Part shown: piece by piece, positions 8,799 through 17,837 of the stretch
Layout: each line of letters starts with the position of its first letter
Position numbering within the stretch: the stretch's first letter is position 1
Origin: a methane-oxidizing endosymbiont of Gigantopelta aegis
GTDB taxonomy: Bacteria; Pseudomonadota; Gammaproteobacteria; Methylococcales; Methylomonadaceae
NCBI RefSeq assembly: GCF_016097405.1
Contig: NZ_JAEHGD010000001.1
Coordinates: forward strand, 1,609,693-1,673,692
DNA length: 64,000 nt
Direction: 5' to 3'
The notes under the pieces: model-generated
What the model saw: the letters and a program-made list of their open reading frames with translations, nothing else
What the model was told of the DNA's origin: nothing
The model's database searches: none
Made by a program: the position numbers and the translations under genes

Positions 8799-9533
8799 AT
8801 GAATCAACAATGTTCAGCAGTTATTATGGGCGTTGGACCCGAACGTGGTCTGGGCGCTACTCTCGCAAAACTTTTGGCGGTCAAAGGCTTTCACGTTTTC
8901 ATCGCCGGCCGGACTGAAAAAAAACTGCATGTGGTGGCCGAGAGTATCCGCAAAAATGGTGGCAACATAACGGCCGTAGTGGCTGATGCCATCCATGAAA
9001 ATGATGTGCGTCATTTGTTTGAAAAAATTCGCTCGCAGGATGCCGCTTTGCAGATTGCTGTTTACAATGTGGATAGCAATATTCCGTCTCCCATTCTTGA
9101 AACCGATACGGACACCTTTACCCGGTTGTGGCAACAAAATTGCTTAGGGGCTTTTTTGTTTGCCCAAGCCAGTATTGAATGTATGAAGGTTAATCAGCAG
9201 GGCACTATTTTTTTTACTGGAGCGACAGCATCACTGAGAGCGAGGCCACCTTTTACTGCGTTTGCCAGTGCAAAAGCGGCCTTAAGAGCGTTGGCCCAAG
9301 GCTTGGCTAGGGAATTTTCTCCAGCTGGGATCCATGTGGTTCATACGATTATTGATGGTGTGATCGATGGTGATCGTGCAGCTCAGCAGTTTCCAGAATA
9401 TTACAAGGCTAAAGGCAAAGACGGTTTGCTGCAGTTGCAAGCTATTGCTGAAACTTACTGGGCTATTCACTGCCAGCATCGTAGTGCCTGGACTCATGAG
9501 CTGGATCTTCGACCCTATAAAGAACCTTTTTAG
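8799..9533 (+). CDS. Short-chain dehydrogenase/reductase family protein
   Basis: About 244 residues with a Rossmann nucleotide site near the N-terminus (GVGPERGLGATLA, with the TGxxxGxG pattern altered) and an SDR-like fold. The usual catalytic YxxxK is FASAK here, so the catalytic Tyr appears replaced by Phe, while the Ser-type position (FFTGATAS) is kept. Activity as a normal dehydrogenase is therefore uncertain. I chose the ATG at 8799; the frame is open to 8766 but that part reads as a poor N-terminus. It ends directly before the DUF1326 gene, so the two are likely cotranscribed. Confidence 0.85.
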   Translation: MNQQCSAVIMGVGPERGLGATLAKLLAVKGFHVFIAGRTEKKLHVVAESIRKNGGNITAVVADAIHENDVRHLFEKIRSQDAALQIAVYNVDSNIPSPILETDTDTFTRLWQQNCLGAFLFAQASIECMKVNQQGTIFFTGATASLRARPPFTAFASAKAALRALAQGLAREFSPAGIHVVHTIIDGVIDGDRAAQQFPEYYKAKGKDGLLQLQAIAETYWAIHCQHRSAWTHELDLRPYKEPF

Positions 9534-9542
9534 GTGAATAAC

Positions 9543-10151
9543 ATGACAGAAAAAATAGATTGGAAATTACAGGGGAGTTATTTTGAGACCTGCAATTGTG
9601 AAACGGCTTGTCCGTGTGTGTGGTTACAACCCCCATCGCATGGTGATTGTAAGTTATTGGTGGCTTGGCATATAGAGGAAGGTTTTTTTGGCAGTCAAAG
9701 CCTGAGTGGGCTCAATGTGGCATTGGCCTGTTATGCACCAGGACATATGAAAGAAGGAAATTGGCAGGCGGCTTTATATATCGATGATCGGGCGAATGAG
9801 TCACAGACACAGGCACTGACGCAAATATTCGGTGGTCAACAAGGAGGACATTTAGCCATTCTGATGACTTTTGTCAGCGAAGTGTTGGGAATCAAAAAAG
9901 TAAAAATTGACTATCAGGAGCAAGGGAATAATCGATTTATGTCTATTCCGGGTATTGCACAAGCGGAAATCGAAAGTATTCAGGGATTTTCAGGCGCCGA
10001 GTCAAGCATCAGTAATCCACCTTTATGTGTTGTTAGCAGTCATGCTTCCACGGTGGCTAGATCAAAGCAATATCGCTACAGCGATTACGATAAACAATGG
10101 CAGTTCAGTGAGCGCAATGGTTATTATTCGCCCTTTGTCTATCAGCCCTAA
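9543..10151 (+). CDS. DUF1326 family protein with CxC-x3-CxC motif
   Basis: About 202 residues. The N-terminal region carries four Cys in ETCNCETACPCVW (C17, C19, C23, C25 from this start), characteristic of DUF1326 and probably metal-binding. The function is unknown. It is followed at once by a DUF2182 membrane protein, a pairing common in bacteria that suggests a joint metal-related role (inference). An alternative GTG at 9534 directly follows the SDR stop; the ATG at 9543 is preferred. Confidence 0.85.
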   Translation: MTEKIDWKLQGSYFETCNCETACPCVWLQPPSHGDCKLLVAWHIEEGFFGSQSLSGLNVALACYAPGHMKEGNWQAALYIDDRANESQTQALTQIFGGQQGGHLAILMTFVSEVLGIKKVKIDYQEQGNNRFMSIPGIAQAEIESIQGFSGAESSISNPPLCVVSSHASTVARSKQYRYSDYDKQWQFSERNGYYSPFVYQP

Positions 10152-10162
10152 GTAAATTCGAT

Positions 10163-10900
10163 ATGCCAAAAATCTTTATCCTGCTGATTAGTATAACCTT
10201 GGCAGCGTGGGGTTTTCTGATTTACCAGCAACAACAAATGCCTCAGATGTCCATGGCGAATGAAACAATGCCTTTCGATGCAGCACAATCCTGGCAGCTC
10301 AATGATTTTATCGTCGTTTATGTCATGTGGAGCGTCATGATGGCCGCGATGATGCTGCCTTCTGCGCTGCCTATGATTCAGATGTTTAATAAAATCAGCC
10401 AGCAGCGTTATGGAAAGGGATTTTTGTTCAGCTTGATTTTTAGCTTAGCCTATCTGTCGGTCTGGTTACTATTTAGTGTGGTCTTGACCGTGGTGCAATG
10501 GAAATTTCATGATTATCAATGGCTTTCGGGAAGGATGGGGCATACTAATGACGTTGTAGCCGGGGTCTTATTGTTATTTTCCGGAGGATATCAATTTACA
10601 CGTTTTAAGAATACCTGTTTGAAATACTGCCGGTCACCGGCTGGTTTTTTGCTCAATTCCTGGCAAAACGGTCGAGCAGGTGCTTTTGCGATGGGCTTTA
10701 AACATGGCATTATCTGCGTGGGCTGTTGTTGGGCGCAAATGCTCATTATGTTTGTAGTCGGGGTGATGAACATCACGGCGATGGTTTGGATTACATTATT
10801 TATTCTGCTGGAAAAAAGTTTGCCAAAAAGAGAAAACATAATGCGGATTGCATCTGGTGTTTTATTGTCCTTGTGGGGGTTTAGGTTACTTCTTTTCTAA
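10163..10900 (+). CDS. DUF2182 integral membrane protein
   Basis: A 245-residue inner-membrane protein with about six to seven hydrophobic spans. Met-rich sequence near the N-terminus (QMPQMSMANETMPF) and MMAAMMLPSALPM, then a Cys pair region (KHGIICVGCCWAQML), match DUF2182, predicted metal-binding membrane proteins. The Met/Cys-rich character suggests soft-metal (for example copper) handling, but that is inference. It is 11 bases downstream of the DUF1326 gene. Confidence 0.87.
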   Translation: MPKIFILLISITLAAWGFLIYQQQQMPQMSMANETMPFDAAQSWQLNDFIVVYVMWSVMMAAMMLPSALPMIQMFNKISQQRYGKGFLFSLIFSLAYLSVWLLFSVVLTVVQWKFHDYQWLSGRMGHTNDVVAGVLLLFSGGYQFTRFKNTCLKYCRSPAGFLLNSWQNGRAGAFAMGFKHGIICVGCCWAQMLIMFVVGVMNITAMVWITLFILLEKSLPKRENIMRIASGVLLSLWGFRLLLF

Positions 10901-11041
10901 GTTATCAGCGATGAATTTGAGTTGCGTTTAATTCCAGTACAATTTATGGGTTGATGCTAAAATGCTCGAATTTCAACATCTGCTTTCGGGTTATATTGAA
11001 TATGCTACATCTGATAGAAAAGATTAGTGTTGTGCTGAATC

Positions 11042-12241
11042 ATGGCTGACAAACCCGTTACTGCCATACCTCGTACAATTTGGGCGCTCGGTTTTGTCAG
11101 CCTGTTTATGGATTTGTCCTCGGAATTGATTCATAGCTTGTTGCCGGTTTTTTTGGTATCGACGCTTGGTGCTAGTGCATTGACTGTCGGTGTGATCGAA
11201 GGGATAGCCGAAGCGACAGCGCATATTGTCAAGGTATTTTCCGGCTCCATCAGTGATTTTTTTGGCCGACGCAAGTTGTTGTTACTCATAGGCTATGGCC
11301 TTGCAGCATTAAGCAAGCCACTTTTTCCAATGGCAGACTCGGTTTTTACTGTATTTACAGCTCGTTTTCTGGACAGAATAGGCAAGGGTATCCGTGGTGC
11401 GCCACGCGATGCATTAATTGCCGATGTCGCACCGGCAAAAATTCGGGGTGCGTGTTTTGGCTTGCGGCAATCTCTCGATACCATCGGCGCTTTTCTTGGT
11501 CCATTAGCGGCCATGCTTTTATTATTTCTGTTACATGGCGATATGACAGCGGTCTTATGGTTCGCTGTGATTCCATCTGCCCTAGCGGTATTGCTTATTT
11601 TGCTGGCAGTTGATGAGCCAACTCTTCATACACCTAGACAGATATCTAACTCACCTTTGTGTTGGCACAGTCTGAAACAATTTTCAGTGCATTATTGGTG
11701 GGTGATTTTGATCGGGATTTTCTTTACCTTAGCTCGCTTCAGTGAAGCCTTTCTGGTATTGCGCGCGCAGCAGAATGGCTTGTCCATAAACTGGATTCCA
11801 GCGATTATGGTTATCATGAGCTTAGCTTATGCGCTATCGGCTTATCCCGTCGGTCGTTTATCCGACCGCATCAATAAAAAATGGCTATTAGGTATCAGTC
11901 TGCTCTGGCTAATTATCAGCGATATAGTGCTTGCTTTGGCACATGGCGAACTATCGATACCGATGCTTTTTATAGGTGTTGCCTGTTGGGGGTTGCATAT
12001 GGGGTTCAGTCAGGGAACGCTGGCAACATTAATCGCCGAAACTACGCCGCTACATCTGAAAGGCACGGCATTTGGATTGTTCAATTTTATCAGTGGGATT
12101 TTTATGCTGTTAGCCAGTCTGATTGCGGGCGGGCTATGGACATATTATGGTGCCGAATTTACCTTTTATTGTGGGGCTGGGTTTGCGCTTTTAGCGATGC
12201 TTGTGCTGGTTGTTGAGAGTCGTATTAAAAACACAGGTTGA
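11042..12241 (+). CDS. Major facilitator superfamily transporter
   Basis: A 399-residue inner-membrane protein with about twelve hydrophobic spans. The MFS loop 2-3 motif is recognisable as GSISDFFGRRKLLLLIGYG, and a charged RFLDRIGKGIRGAPRDALIAD segment typical of one drug/efflux-like MFS branch follows. The second half repeats the fold (YPVGRLSDRINKKWLLG). The substrate is unknown. A 140-base gap separates it from the DUF2182 gene, so it may have its own promoter. Confidence 0.9.
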   Translation: MADKPVTAIPRTIWALGFVSLFMDLSSELIHSLLPVFLVSTLGASALTVGVIEGIAEATAHIVKVFSGSISDFFGRRKLLLLIGYGLAALSKPLFPMADSVFTVFTARFLDRIGKGIRGAPRDALIADVAPAKIRGACFGLRQSLDTIGAFLGPLAAMLLLFLLHGDMTAVLWFAVIPSALAVLLILLAVDEPTLHTPRQISNSPLCWHSLKQFSVHYWWVILIGIFFTLARFSEAFLVLRAQQNGLSINWIPAIMVIMSLAYALSAYPVGRLSDRINKKWLLGISLLWLIISDIVLALAHGELSIPMLFIGVACWGLHMGFSQGTLATLIAETTPLHLKGTAFGLFNFISGIFMLLASLIAGGLWTYYGAEFTFYCGAGFALLAMLVLVVESRIKNTG

Positions 12242-12279
12242 GATTGATTTCCATATATAAGGTTTAAGCCTCTATCTTT

Positions 12280-12549
12280 TATTGACACAGAGATCACAGA
12301 GTACACAGAGAATGAAACCGTGCAGTAAGAATGAAATTAAACTACAAACGTAACTACTCGCACGGTAATCATTTAGTGGCCGTAGGGTATTGATTTTTAA
12401 GGACGCGTAGATACGTCTATGTAGCTCTGTGCAACATCCTTGTTGCACAAGCCTGAAAAATCAATACCCTACGCCCAGTGCTTCTGAAGGGGGAGGAGTA
12501 GTTACCTACAAACTATAACTCTGTGTGCTCTGTGATCTCTGTGTCTATT
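12280..12549. repeat. MITE-like element made of nested palindromes, TATT flanks
   Basis: A 262-base non-coding element (12284-12545) bounded by 27-base inverted repeats differing at one base. Each arm is built from a CACAGAG-type repeat. It is flanked on both sides by TATT (12280-12283 and 12546-12549), a likely target duplication. Inside are three more nested inverted pairs: 12350-12359/12496-12505, 12380-12398/12456-12473, and a central hairpin TGTGCAACA/TGTTGCACA at 12428-12449. It contains no gene. The structure suggests a non-autonomous transposable element or a large RNA hairpin. Confidence 0.75.
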
Positions 12550-12908
12550 CATTAGACCTATCCGAGTCCGATCATCAGCGCTTACCGAAATTTCTTGGGA
12601 ATCGTCATTCCGGGGTAACGCAGTGGAAATTAAGGAATCCATAAAGTCACTGCGTAACATCAGTAAATAATCTATTGATTTATAGACTGTTTTGATGGTT
12701 TCTGGAGGCGGTAGCCGAAACCTATCCTTTAACCTATCTCAGGAAACTGTGCAGGCTTTTTTCGGCCCCATGCGTTAAAAAAGTCCTGCAGGGTTTATTC
12801 CTAATTGATTGAAATGCCCGCGTTTCAGGTGTAATCCCAGTATTTTCCCCATTGCATTGTATATAGGATGACAGTCATAGCGAGAGATAAGTTACTTCCA
12901 AAAATATA
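12550..12908. other. Non-coding interval, one imperfect hairpin
   Basis: About 360 bases between the MITE-like element and the porin promoter with no convincing gene. One imperfect hairpin (TGCAGG with CTTTTTT pairing AAAAAAG with TCCTGCA, around 12751-12791) could be a terminator-like remnant. Otherwise I see nothing in it. Confidence 0.5.
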
Positions 12909-12927
12909 AATAAGAATGATTTGCATT
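12909..12927. promoter_or_regulatory. Fur-box-like site upstream of the porin
   Basis: The 19-base stretch AATAAGAATGATTTGCATT resembles the repeated NAT(A/T)AT hexamers of a Fur box. It lies about 50 bases before the porin start, where an iron-responsive repressor would act. An AT-rich promoter-like region and a TGGAGG ribosome site follow. Confidence 0.6.
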
Positions 12928-12977
12928 TATGAATGTAAACGCATTATAATCATCTTTTATTTTTTGGAGGTGTTGAA

Positions 12978-14363
12978 ATGAAGTTAAAGCAATCAGTGTT
13001 GCGGGTCGCTGCAGCGCTATCTTTAATTGGGGTAAATGTGGCATTTGCTGAAGTGGATAAGGAAGGGGCACCACAGTCAATGGCTGAAATGTGGAAAGTG
13101 ATTCAAGCGCAACAAGCTCAAATTAATCAATTGACCCAACAATTGGAGGAAAAGAAAGCTGCGGCTAAAACAGTAGATGTTTCTGATTTGGATAGAAAGA
13201 CCAATGTATTGGCGAAAGAAGTTGAAAAAATTCGGACACAGTTATTTATTCCTGATGAGGTGGAATATAAAAGTGAATATGGCCTAGGGCCTGCGGCATC
13301 TAAAATTTATAAGGTGAGCAAGGGGTTGTCGATTGGAGGATATGGCGAAGCAAGTTATCAAGCAAAAGTCGATGATAAGGCGGGTACGCAAGATCAGGCA
13401 GATTTTGGGCGTTTGGTGATGTATTTAGGCTATAAATTTACGGATAATATTCTATTTAATAGTGAAATCGAATTTGAGCATGGTACAACCGGTAAAAGCG
13501 GCGGGACGGTTTCTGTAGAATTTGCGGCAGTTGATTTTTTGCTTGATCCACGCGCCAATGTCAGGGCCGGAATGGTATTGATGCCAATGGGCTTTATCAA
13601 CCTGATCCATGAACCGACGTTCTTTTTCGGTAATAACCGACCTGAGGTGGAAAGACGGATTATTCCAAGTACATGGCGTGAAATTGGTGTGGGTTTGTTT
13701 GGTGAATTAGCACCGGGTTTAAGCTATACCATGTATGCTGTGAATGGTATGGATGCGAAAGGCTTTAGTGCATCCGGCATTCGTGGGGGGCGTCAGTCGG
13801 GAAGTCAGGCTAGAGCTGAAGATTTGGCATTTGTTGGGCGTGTTGATTATACACCGCAGAGTCTGCCAGGCGTATCCTTTGGCGGTTCAGCCTATTTGGG
13901 CAATTCAGGACAAAATCAGACGTTTAACGGTCAGCAGGTTGATGCGTTTACACAATTGTATGAAGGCCATGTTCAGGTTAAATATCGAGGCCTGGAGTTC
14001 AGGGCATTGGGTTCTTGGGGGCATGTCGGTGATGCGGCAGTACTGAGCGCAGCGAATGGCTCAACCGTTGGCTCAGAAAACTATGGTTGGTATACAGAAG
14101 TTGGGTACGATGTGATGCCGTATTTGTTTGCCAATAGCACTCAATACCTGGCACCATTTTTTCGTTATGAACGATTGGATACGATCGCCAGTGCGCCGAC
14201 AGGGTTTGCAGATGATTTAAGCAAAGACAGGGAAATTTTTCAGGTGGGTGTCAATTACAAGCCTATTCCGAATGTCGTGATCAAGGCGGATTATCGTAAT
14301 TGGGATTCAAAAGGTGGGGATTTACCGGATGATTTTAATCTGGGTATTGGATTTATTTTCTGA
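12978..14363 (+). CDS. Outer-membrane porin-like beta-barrel protein
   Basis: A 461-residue protein with a clear Sec signal peptide (MKLKQSVLRVAAALSLIG, cleavage after AFA). A short Gln/Lys/Ala-rich coiled coil (about residues 35-85) follows, then alternating beta-strand sequence ending in a terminal aromatic (FNLGIGFIF), as in outer-membrane barrels. It looks like the coiled-coil-plus-porin architecture seen in putative porins; the solute is unknown. A Fur-box-like site upstream suggests iron-responsive expression. A terminator follows, with the FMN-binding and membrane genes beyond it. Confidence 0.82.
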   Translation: MKLKQSVLRVAAALSLIGVNVAFAEVDKEGAPQSMAEMWKVIQAQQAQINQLTQQLEEKKAAAKTVDVSDLDRKTNVLAKEVEKIRTQLFIPDEVEYKSEYGLGPAASKIYKVSKGLSIGGYGEASYQAKVDDKAGTQDQADFGRLVMYLGYKFTDNILFNSEIEFEHGTTGKSGGTVSVEFAAVDFLLDPRANVRAGMVLMPMGFINLIHEPTFFFGNNRPEVERRIIPSTWREIGVGLFGELAPGLSYTMYAVNGMDAKGFSASGIRGGRQSGSQARAEDLAFVGRVDYTPQSLPGVSFGGSAYLGNSGQNQTFNGQQVDAFTQLYEGHVQVKYRGLEFRALGSWGHVGDAAVLSAANGSTVGSENYGWYTEVGYDVMPYLFANSTQYLAPFFRYERLDTIASAPTGFADDLSKDREIFQVGVNYKPIPNVVIKADYRNWDSKGGDLPDDFNLGIGFIF

Positions 14364-14390
14364 TAGCATCTATCACGGTGATGAATCAAT

Positions 14391-14427
14391 AAAAAAGCTT
14401 CCGATTGTTTCGGAGGCTTTTTGTCTT
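14391..14427 (+). terminator. Intrinsic terminator after the porin gene
   Basis: A-run plus GC(T)TCCGA, short loop, TCGGA(G)GC, then a T-rich tail. The stem is AAAAAGC..GCTTTTT-type with one G-T pair. It sits 28 bases after the porin stop and before the FMN-binding gene, so it may cause partial termination and make the porin the most abundant product. Confidence 0.75.
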
Positions 14428-14443
14428 TTTAGATGAAGGTCAT

Positions 14444-14992
14444 ATGCAAAACAAACACACGCCTTTCAAGGGCATTATTTTAGGGTTGATATTTTTATTG
14501 GTCGCTGTTCCTGCGGCGAGTAAAATTTTCTATAGTAAAAATGAAGCGCTGGTATTGGCTTTTGGTAAGGATGCGACGGTGGAAATGCTGTCATTATTTC
14601 CAAGCGAACAGCAGCTTAAAAAAATTGAACAATTGGCGCGGGTTAAAATGGAAAGTTCATTTTTTACTTTTTATGTCGGGAAAAAAGCCGGGAAGGTTTT
14701 GGGGTATGCGGCTATTGAGAGTCATGTTGTCAGAACCAAGCCTGAAACCTTGATGGTTGTCTTGGATTCCCAGGGTAAAGTGACGGCTATTCATACGCTA
14801 GCCTTTCATGAGCCGCCAGAATATCAGCCACCGCAGCGTTGGTATGAATTACTCTACCAGCGTGACTTGGCTCAATTACGCTTGAGCGGGGATATTCAAG
14901 GTATTGCGGGTGCCACCTTGAGTACTCGGTCGGCAGTTGATGTAACACGTAAAGTGATGGCTGTTTTTCAAGTGATGTTAAAGGGAACTTAA
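14444..14992 (+). CDS. Exported FMN-binding domain protein
   Basis: About 182 residues with an N-terminal membrane/signal segment (GIILGLIFLLVAVPAAS). The C-terminal FMN-binding domain contains GDIQGIAGATLST, matching the D-x-GAT-type motif where ApbE attaches FMN to Thr in RnfG/NqrC-like proteins. Covalent flavinylation in the periplasm is therefore likely. I chose the ATG at 14444; an upstream TTG (14405) would start inside the terminator. The stop is 3 bases before the next gene, so the pair is an operon, and the Fur-like site upstream links it to iron. Confidence 0.82.
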   Translation: MQNKHTPFKGIILGLIFLLVAVPAASKIFYSKNEALVLAFGKDATVEMLSLFPSEQQLKKIEQLARVKMESSFFTFYVGKKAGKVLGYAAIESHVVRTKPETLMVVLDSQGKVTAIHTLAFHEPPEYQPPQRWYELLYQRDLAQLRLSGDIQGIAGATLSTRSAVDVTRKVMAVFQVMLKGT

Positions 14993-14995
14993 ACG

Positions 14996-15493
14996 ATGCG
15001 ATTTTTTGTGACAGGTGAGCAAAACCGGCAATTATTATTGAATACGTTGATTCTGATGTTTCTGGGCTATATTGTATTGCTGTGGATATCCAATGCTTTG
15101 CTGTATTTTCATAAAATGGACTTGACGGCAGCGTCGGTCGTTAATTATTACCTCGGTTCAGAGGAAGAATTTACGCATCCTAAAAGCTATCAGAGCATGT
15201 TGGAAGTGAGTCATTTTCATTTTTTTGCCATGGGTATGCTGATTTTGACATTAACCCATTTAATGATCATGACGACGATGCCGGTATCGGTAAAGGTCTG
15301 GTTGAGTACGGTAGTTTATATTGCGGCTGTAGCCGATGAAATTGGCGGTTGGTTAGTGCGTTTTGTACACCCCTCGTTTGCCTATTTCAAAATCGGGGCC
15401 TTTGTGTTGCTGGAGCTATCACTTGCAGCCTTAGTGATTGCTGTCTTGGTGTCTTTATATAAAATGCGGCAACAGATGGCTGGCAGGAAATAA
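14996..15493 (+). CDS. Four-helix membrane protein paired with the FMN-binding protein
   Basis: A 165-residue protein with about four hydrophobic spans and several membrane-edge His residues (YFHKMD, SHFHFF, LTHLMIM, FVHPSF). This pattern could coordinate heme, as in b-type electron-transfer proteins, but I see no family signature. It is coupled to the FMN-binding gene (3-base gap) and may pass electrons to it. An alternative is a simple membrane anchor. A bidirectional terminator follows. Confidence 0.72.
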   Translation: MRFFVTGEQNRQLLLNTLILMFLGYIVLLWISNALLYFHKMDLTAASVVNYYLGSEEEFTHPKSYQSMLEVSHFHFFAMGMLILTLTHLMIMTTMPVSVKVWLSTVVYIAAVADEIGGWLVRFVHPSFAYFKIGAFVLLELSLAALVIAVLVSLYKMRQQMAGRK

Positions 15494-15501
15494 AGTAGCC
15501 C

Positions 15502-15544
15502 TGAAAAAGTTAGATGGTTTAATAAATACGTTCTAACTTTTTCA
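15502..15544. terminator. Bidirectional terminator
   Basis: A perfect 13-base inverted repeat (TGAAAAAGTTAGA at 15502-15514, TCTAACTTTTTCA at 15532-15544) lies between two convergent genes. The A and T runs on both sides suit termination in both directions. Confidence 0.8.
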
Positions 15545-15553
15545 AGGTTAGCA

Positions 15554-16207
15554 TCAGGCGGCTTGGCGCTGAAGTGCGTCGTTTTGTTCAAGTTCTGAAT
15601 AGAGTCTATAGCCATTGTTGAAGTTTTCGGACCAGATATCGTTATTCATGATTTCCCGCATTTCAACCTTAAAAGGGTAACGCATGCCGCGATGATCACA
15701 GCCTTCGCCAATTTGTTGCATTTTAAAGCCTTCTCGGCTGATAACACGCGCTAAGGCCTTGGTGCCAAGAAAATACCAATTATCGATATTATTGGCTTGA
15801 CTATAGAGGCTGGCGGCTCGGAACAATCCCCAAATTAAACTCTTGTTGATGTGTCGACGGCTGTAAAGCTGAGTGACATCTTTACTTATCTGGCTGTCAG
15901 CCTGGGCGTTCAGGCCTAAGGGCGGCTCTTCATCTGTTTTACGTTTGCGGATATCTTGAATCAAGCAAAGCCTTGAGATTTCGATAGATTGGCTGTGTTG
16001 CGCATTGTTGTCTTGATCGATAGCACAAAGATCCTGCAATGGGAGTGATTCATCCCGTGGGAATACCATACGCATCGCGCCAATCCATTGACCGGTTTGT
16101 TTGTATCGAATGATGAAGTGAACGGAGTCATCATCCCATTGATCCACTTCCAATGCTTCAGGAAAACGGGCTTTATCTTCATAACCCATTTCTTCGCAGT
16201 AAACCTG
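15554..16207 (-). pseudogene. PEP-CTERM/exosortase-associated acyltransferase, 5' part lost to IS21
   Basis: About 218 residues remain of an N-acyl-amino-acid-synthase-like protein of the exosortase A/PEP-CTERM set. The visible start reads TQVYCEE, where intact family members have about 30 more residues before this R-x-x-VYC motif. Further family blocks are IIRYKQTGQWIGAMRM, SIEISRLCL and YFLGTKALARVISREGF. The native gene ran leftward. The first four codons (M F D E) appear to survive at 18632-18643 behind a GAGGAA ribosome site, on the far side of the IS. The predicted middle (about 25-30 codons) is missing, so an adjacent deletion accompanied insertion. Confidence 0.78.
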
Positions 16208-16342
16208 TGTTAATGGCCATCTAAACTGACCCACTAGCGGACAACAAAAATGACCCCTTTTTTAACCTAAGGGGCAATTGTCCCGTATGCTTTCATCTTT
16301 TCTTGAGCTTTAGAAAAGGAGAAGGCTTTGAAGGAGTGGTGT

Positions 16343-17837
16343 ATGATTCATAAAATAAAATCGTTATATGATGATGGCAACGGCTTGGGTAAAAGGCCAT
16401 AGCTCGGCAACTGGGTATTTCAGTCAACACGGTGCGCAAGTATCTGGCGATGGATGAAGTGGCGATGAGTGCTTATCTGTCCAATCGGCCACGGCACAAA
16501 CAGCTGGATGATTACCGGGACTACATTATCCATCTGCTGAAAACCTTTCCCCAGCTGAGTGCCGTCAAGGTACAACGTAAATTGAAAGAAAAGTATCCAG
16601 AACTGGAGGTTTCGTCCCGTTCAATCCGTCGTTATGTCAATACGCTCCGGGAAACGGTTGCCTGCAAATCAAAACGGTATTATCAGCCCGTGCTGGACAT
16701 GGTGCCGGGGAGCAGTGTCAGGTGGACCCTGGGGAGCTTCGGGGCGTGTTGATTAATGGCGTGGAAACCACGGTTTACTTTGTGGTGTTTGTGTTGTCCT
16801 TTTCCCGGTTGATGCATGTCAGTGTGTCGGACAAACCGATTGATACGGAGCGCTTTATCCAGATGCATGATGCGGCGTTTCGTTATTTCGGCGGTGTAAC
16901 AGCCGAATGTGTCTATGATCAGACCAAGTTAGTGGTGATTGAAGAGCTGTACCGGGAATTGACGGTGAATGCGCGCTTTAATGAATATGCCACGCACGCG
17001 GGGTTCAGAATACACGCTTGTGAAGGCTATGACCCGGAAAGCAAAGGTAAGGTCGAGGCGGGCGTGAAATATGTCAAAAACAATGCCCTGTACGGCGAGG
17101 TATTTGCAGACTGGGCAGAGCTTGAATCCTATCTGGCCGACTGGCTGGACAACACAGCCAATCAGCGGGTGCATGCGACGACCGGCAACGTGCCACAAGT
17201 GTATTATGATCAGCACGAACGTGCACAGATGAAACCCTATCTGTCTCCGGCAATGGTGCAGGCCGATGAGGCATTGATGACCCGCAAGGTGGACAAGACC
17301 GGGCTGATTTCCTATCAGTCCAACAAATACTCCGTCCCCATGGCCTATCAGCAAGCCACCGTGGGCATCCGTGTTGAGGGGAATACCTGATTATCATGGA
17401 CCTGGAAAGGACAAAGAAATCGCCCGGCATCCTTTGACCACAGGCCACGGCAACATCAGCAAAAACAACCATCATTACCGCGACCCAGCGCAGCGGATTG
17501 AACAGTTAGAGCAAGCACTGCGGGCGCTTGTCGGGCAAGCTCAGGCCGATACCTTGGCCGCGCTTCTCAAGCAAAGCGAACCCAAAATCTATAAAGACCA
17601 ACTGGCCGGCGTCATTCAGGAAATCAAAAACATCAACCGGTGACAGCGGCACTGCTGGACAAACTCTGCCAAAGACCCAGGCTCAGCGCCACCCAGGTTC
17701 GAGACTTCCTGGACGCCTATCAGGCGCATCCGGAACGCCTGACCCCGGCCGATGCGGTGCCAGTTCATGCCCCAGAAGGTCAACTGGATGCCTACCGTGC
17801 CCTGATCACCCAGGAGGTCAGCCATGTGTCTCATTGA
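16343..17837 (+). pseudogene. istA: istA transposase remnant (IS21 copy 1)
   Basis: IS21 IstA-like DDE transposase whose reading frame breaks at least four times (near 16395, 16712, 17387-17415 and around 17640). Recognisable pieces: helix-turn-helix (RQLGISVNTVRKYL, reached after a frame change), the integrase core (VTAECVYDQTKLVVIEE, GYDPESKGKVEAGVKYVKNN, DWLDNTANQRVHATTG) and a C-terminal domain overlapping istB. Several breaks fall in homopolymers such as a G-run at 16709, so sequencing error is an alternative. Confidence 0.85.
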
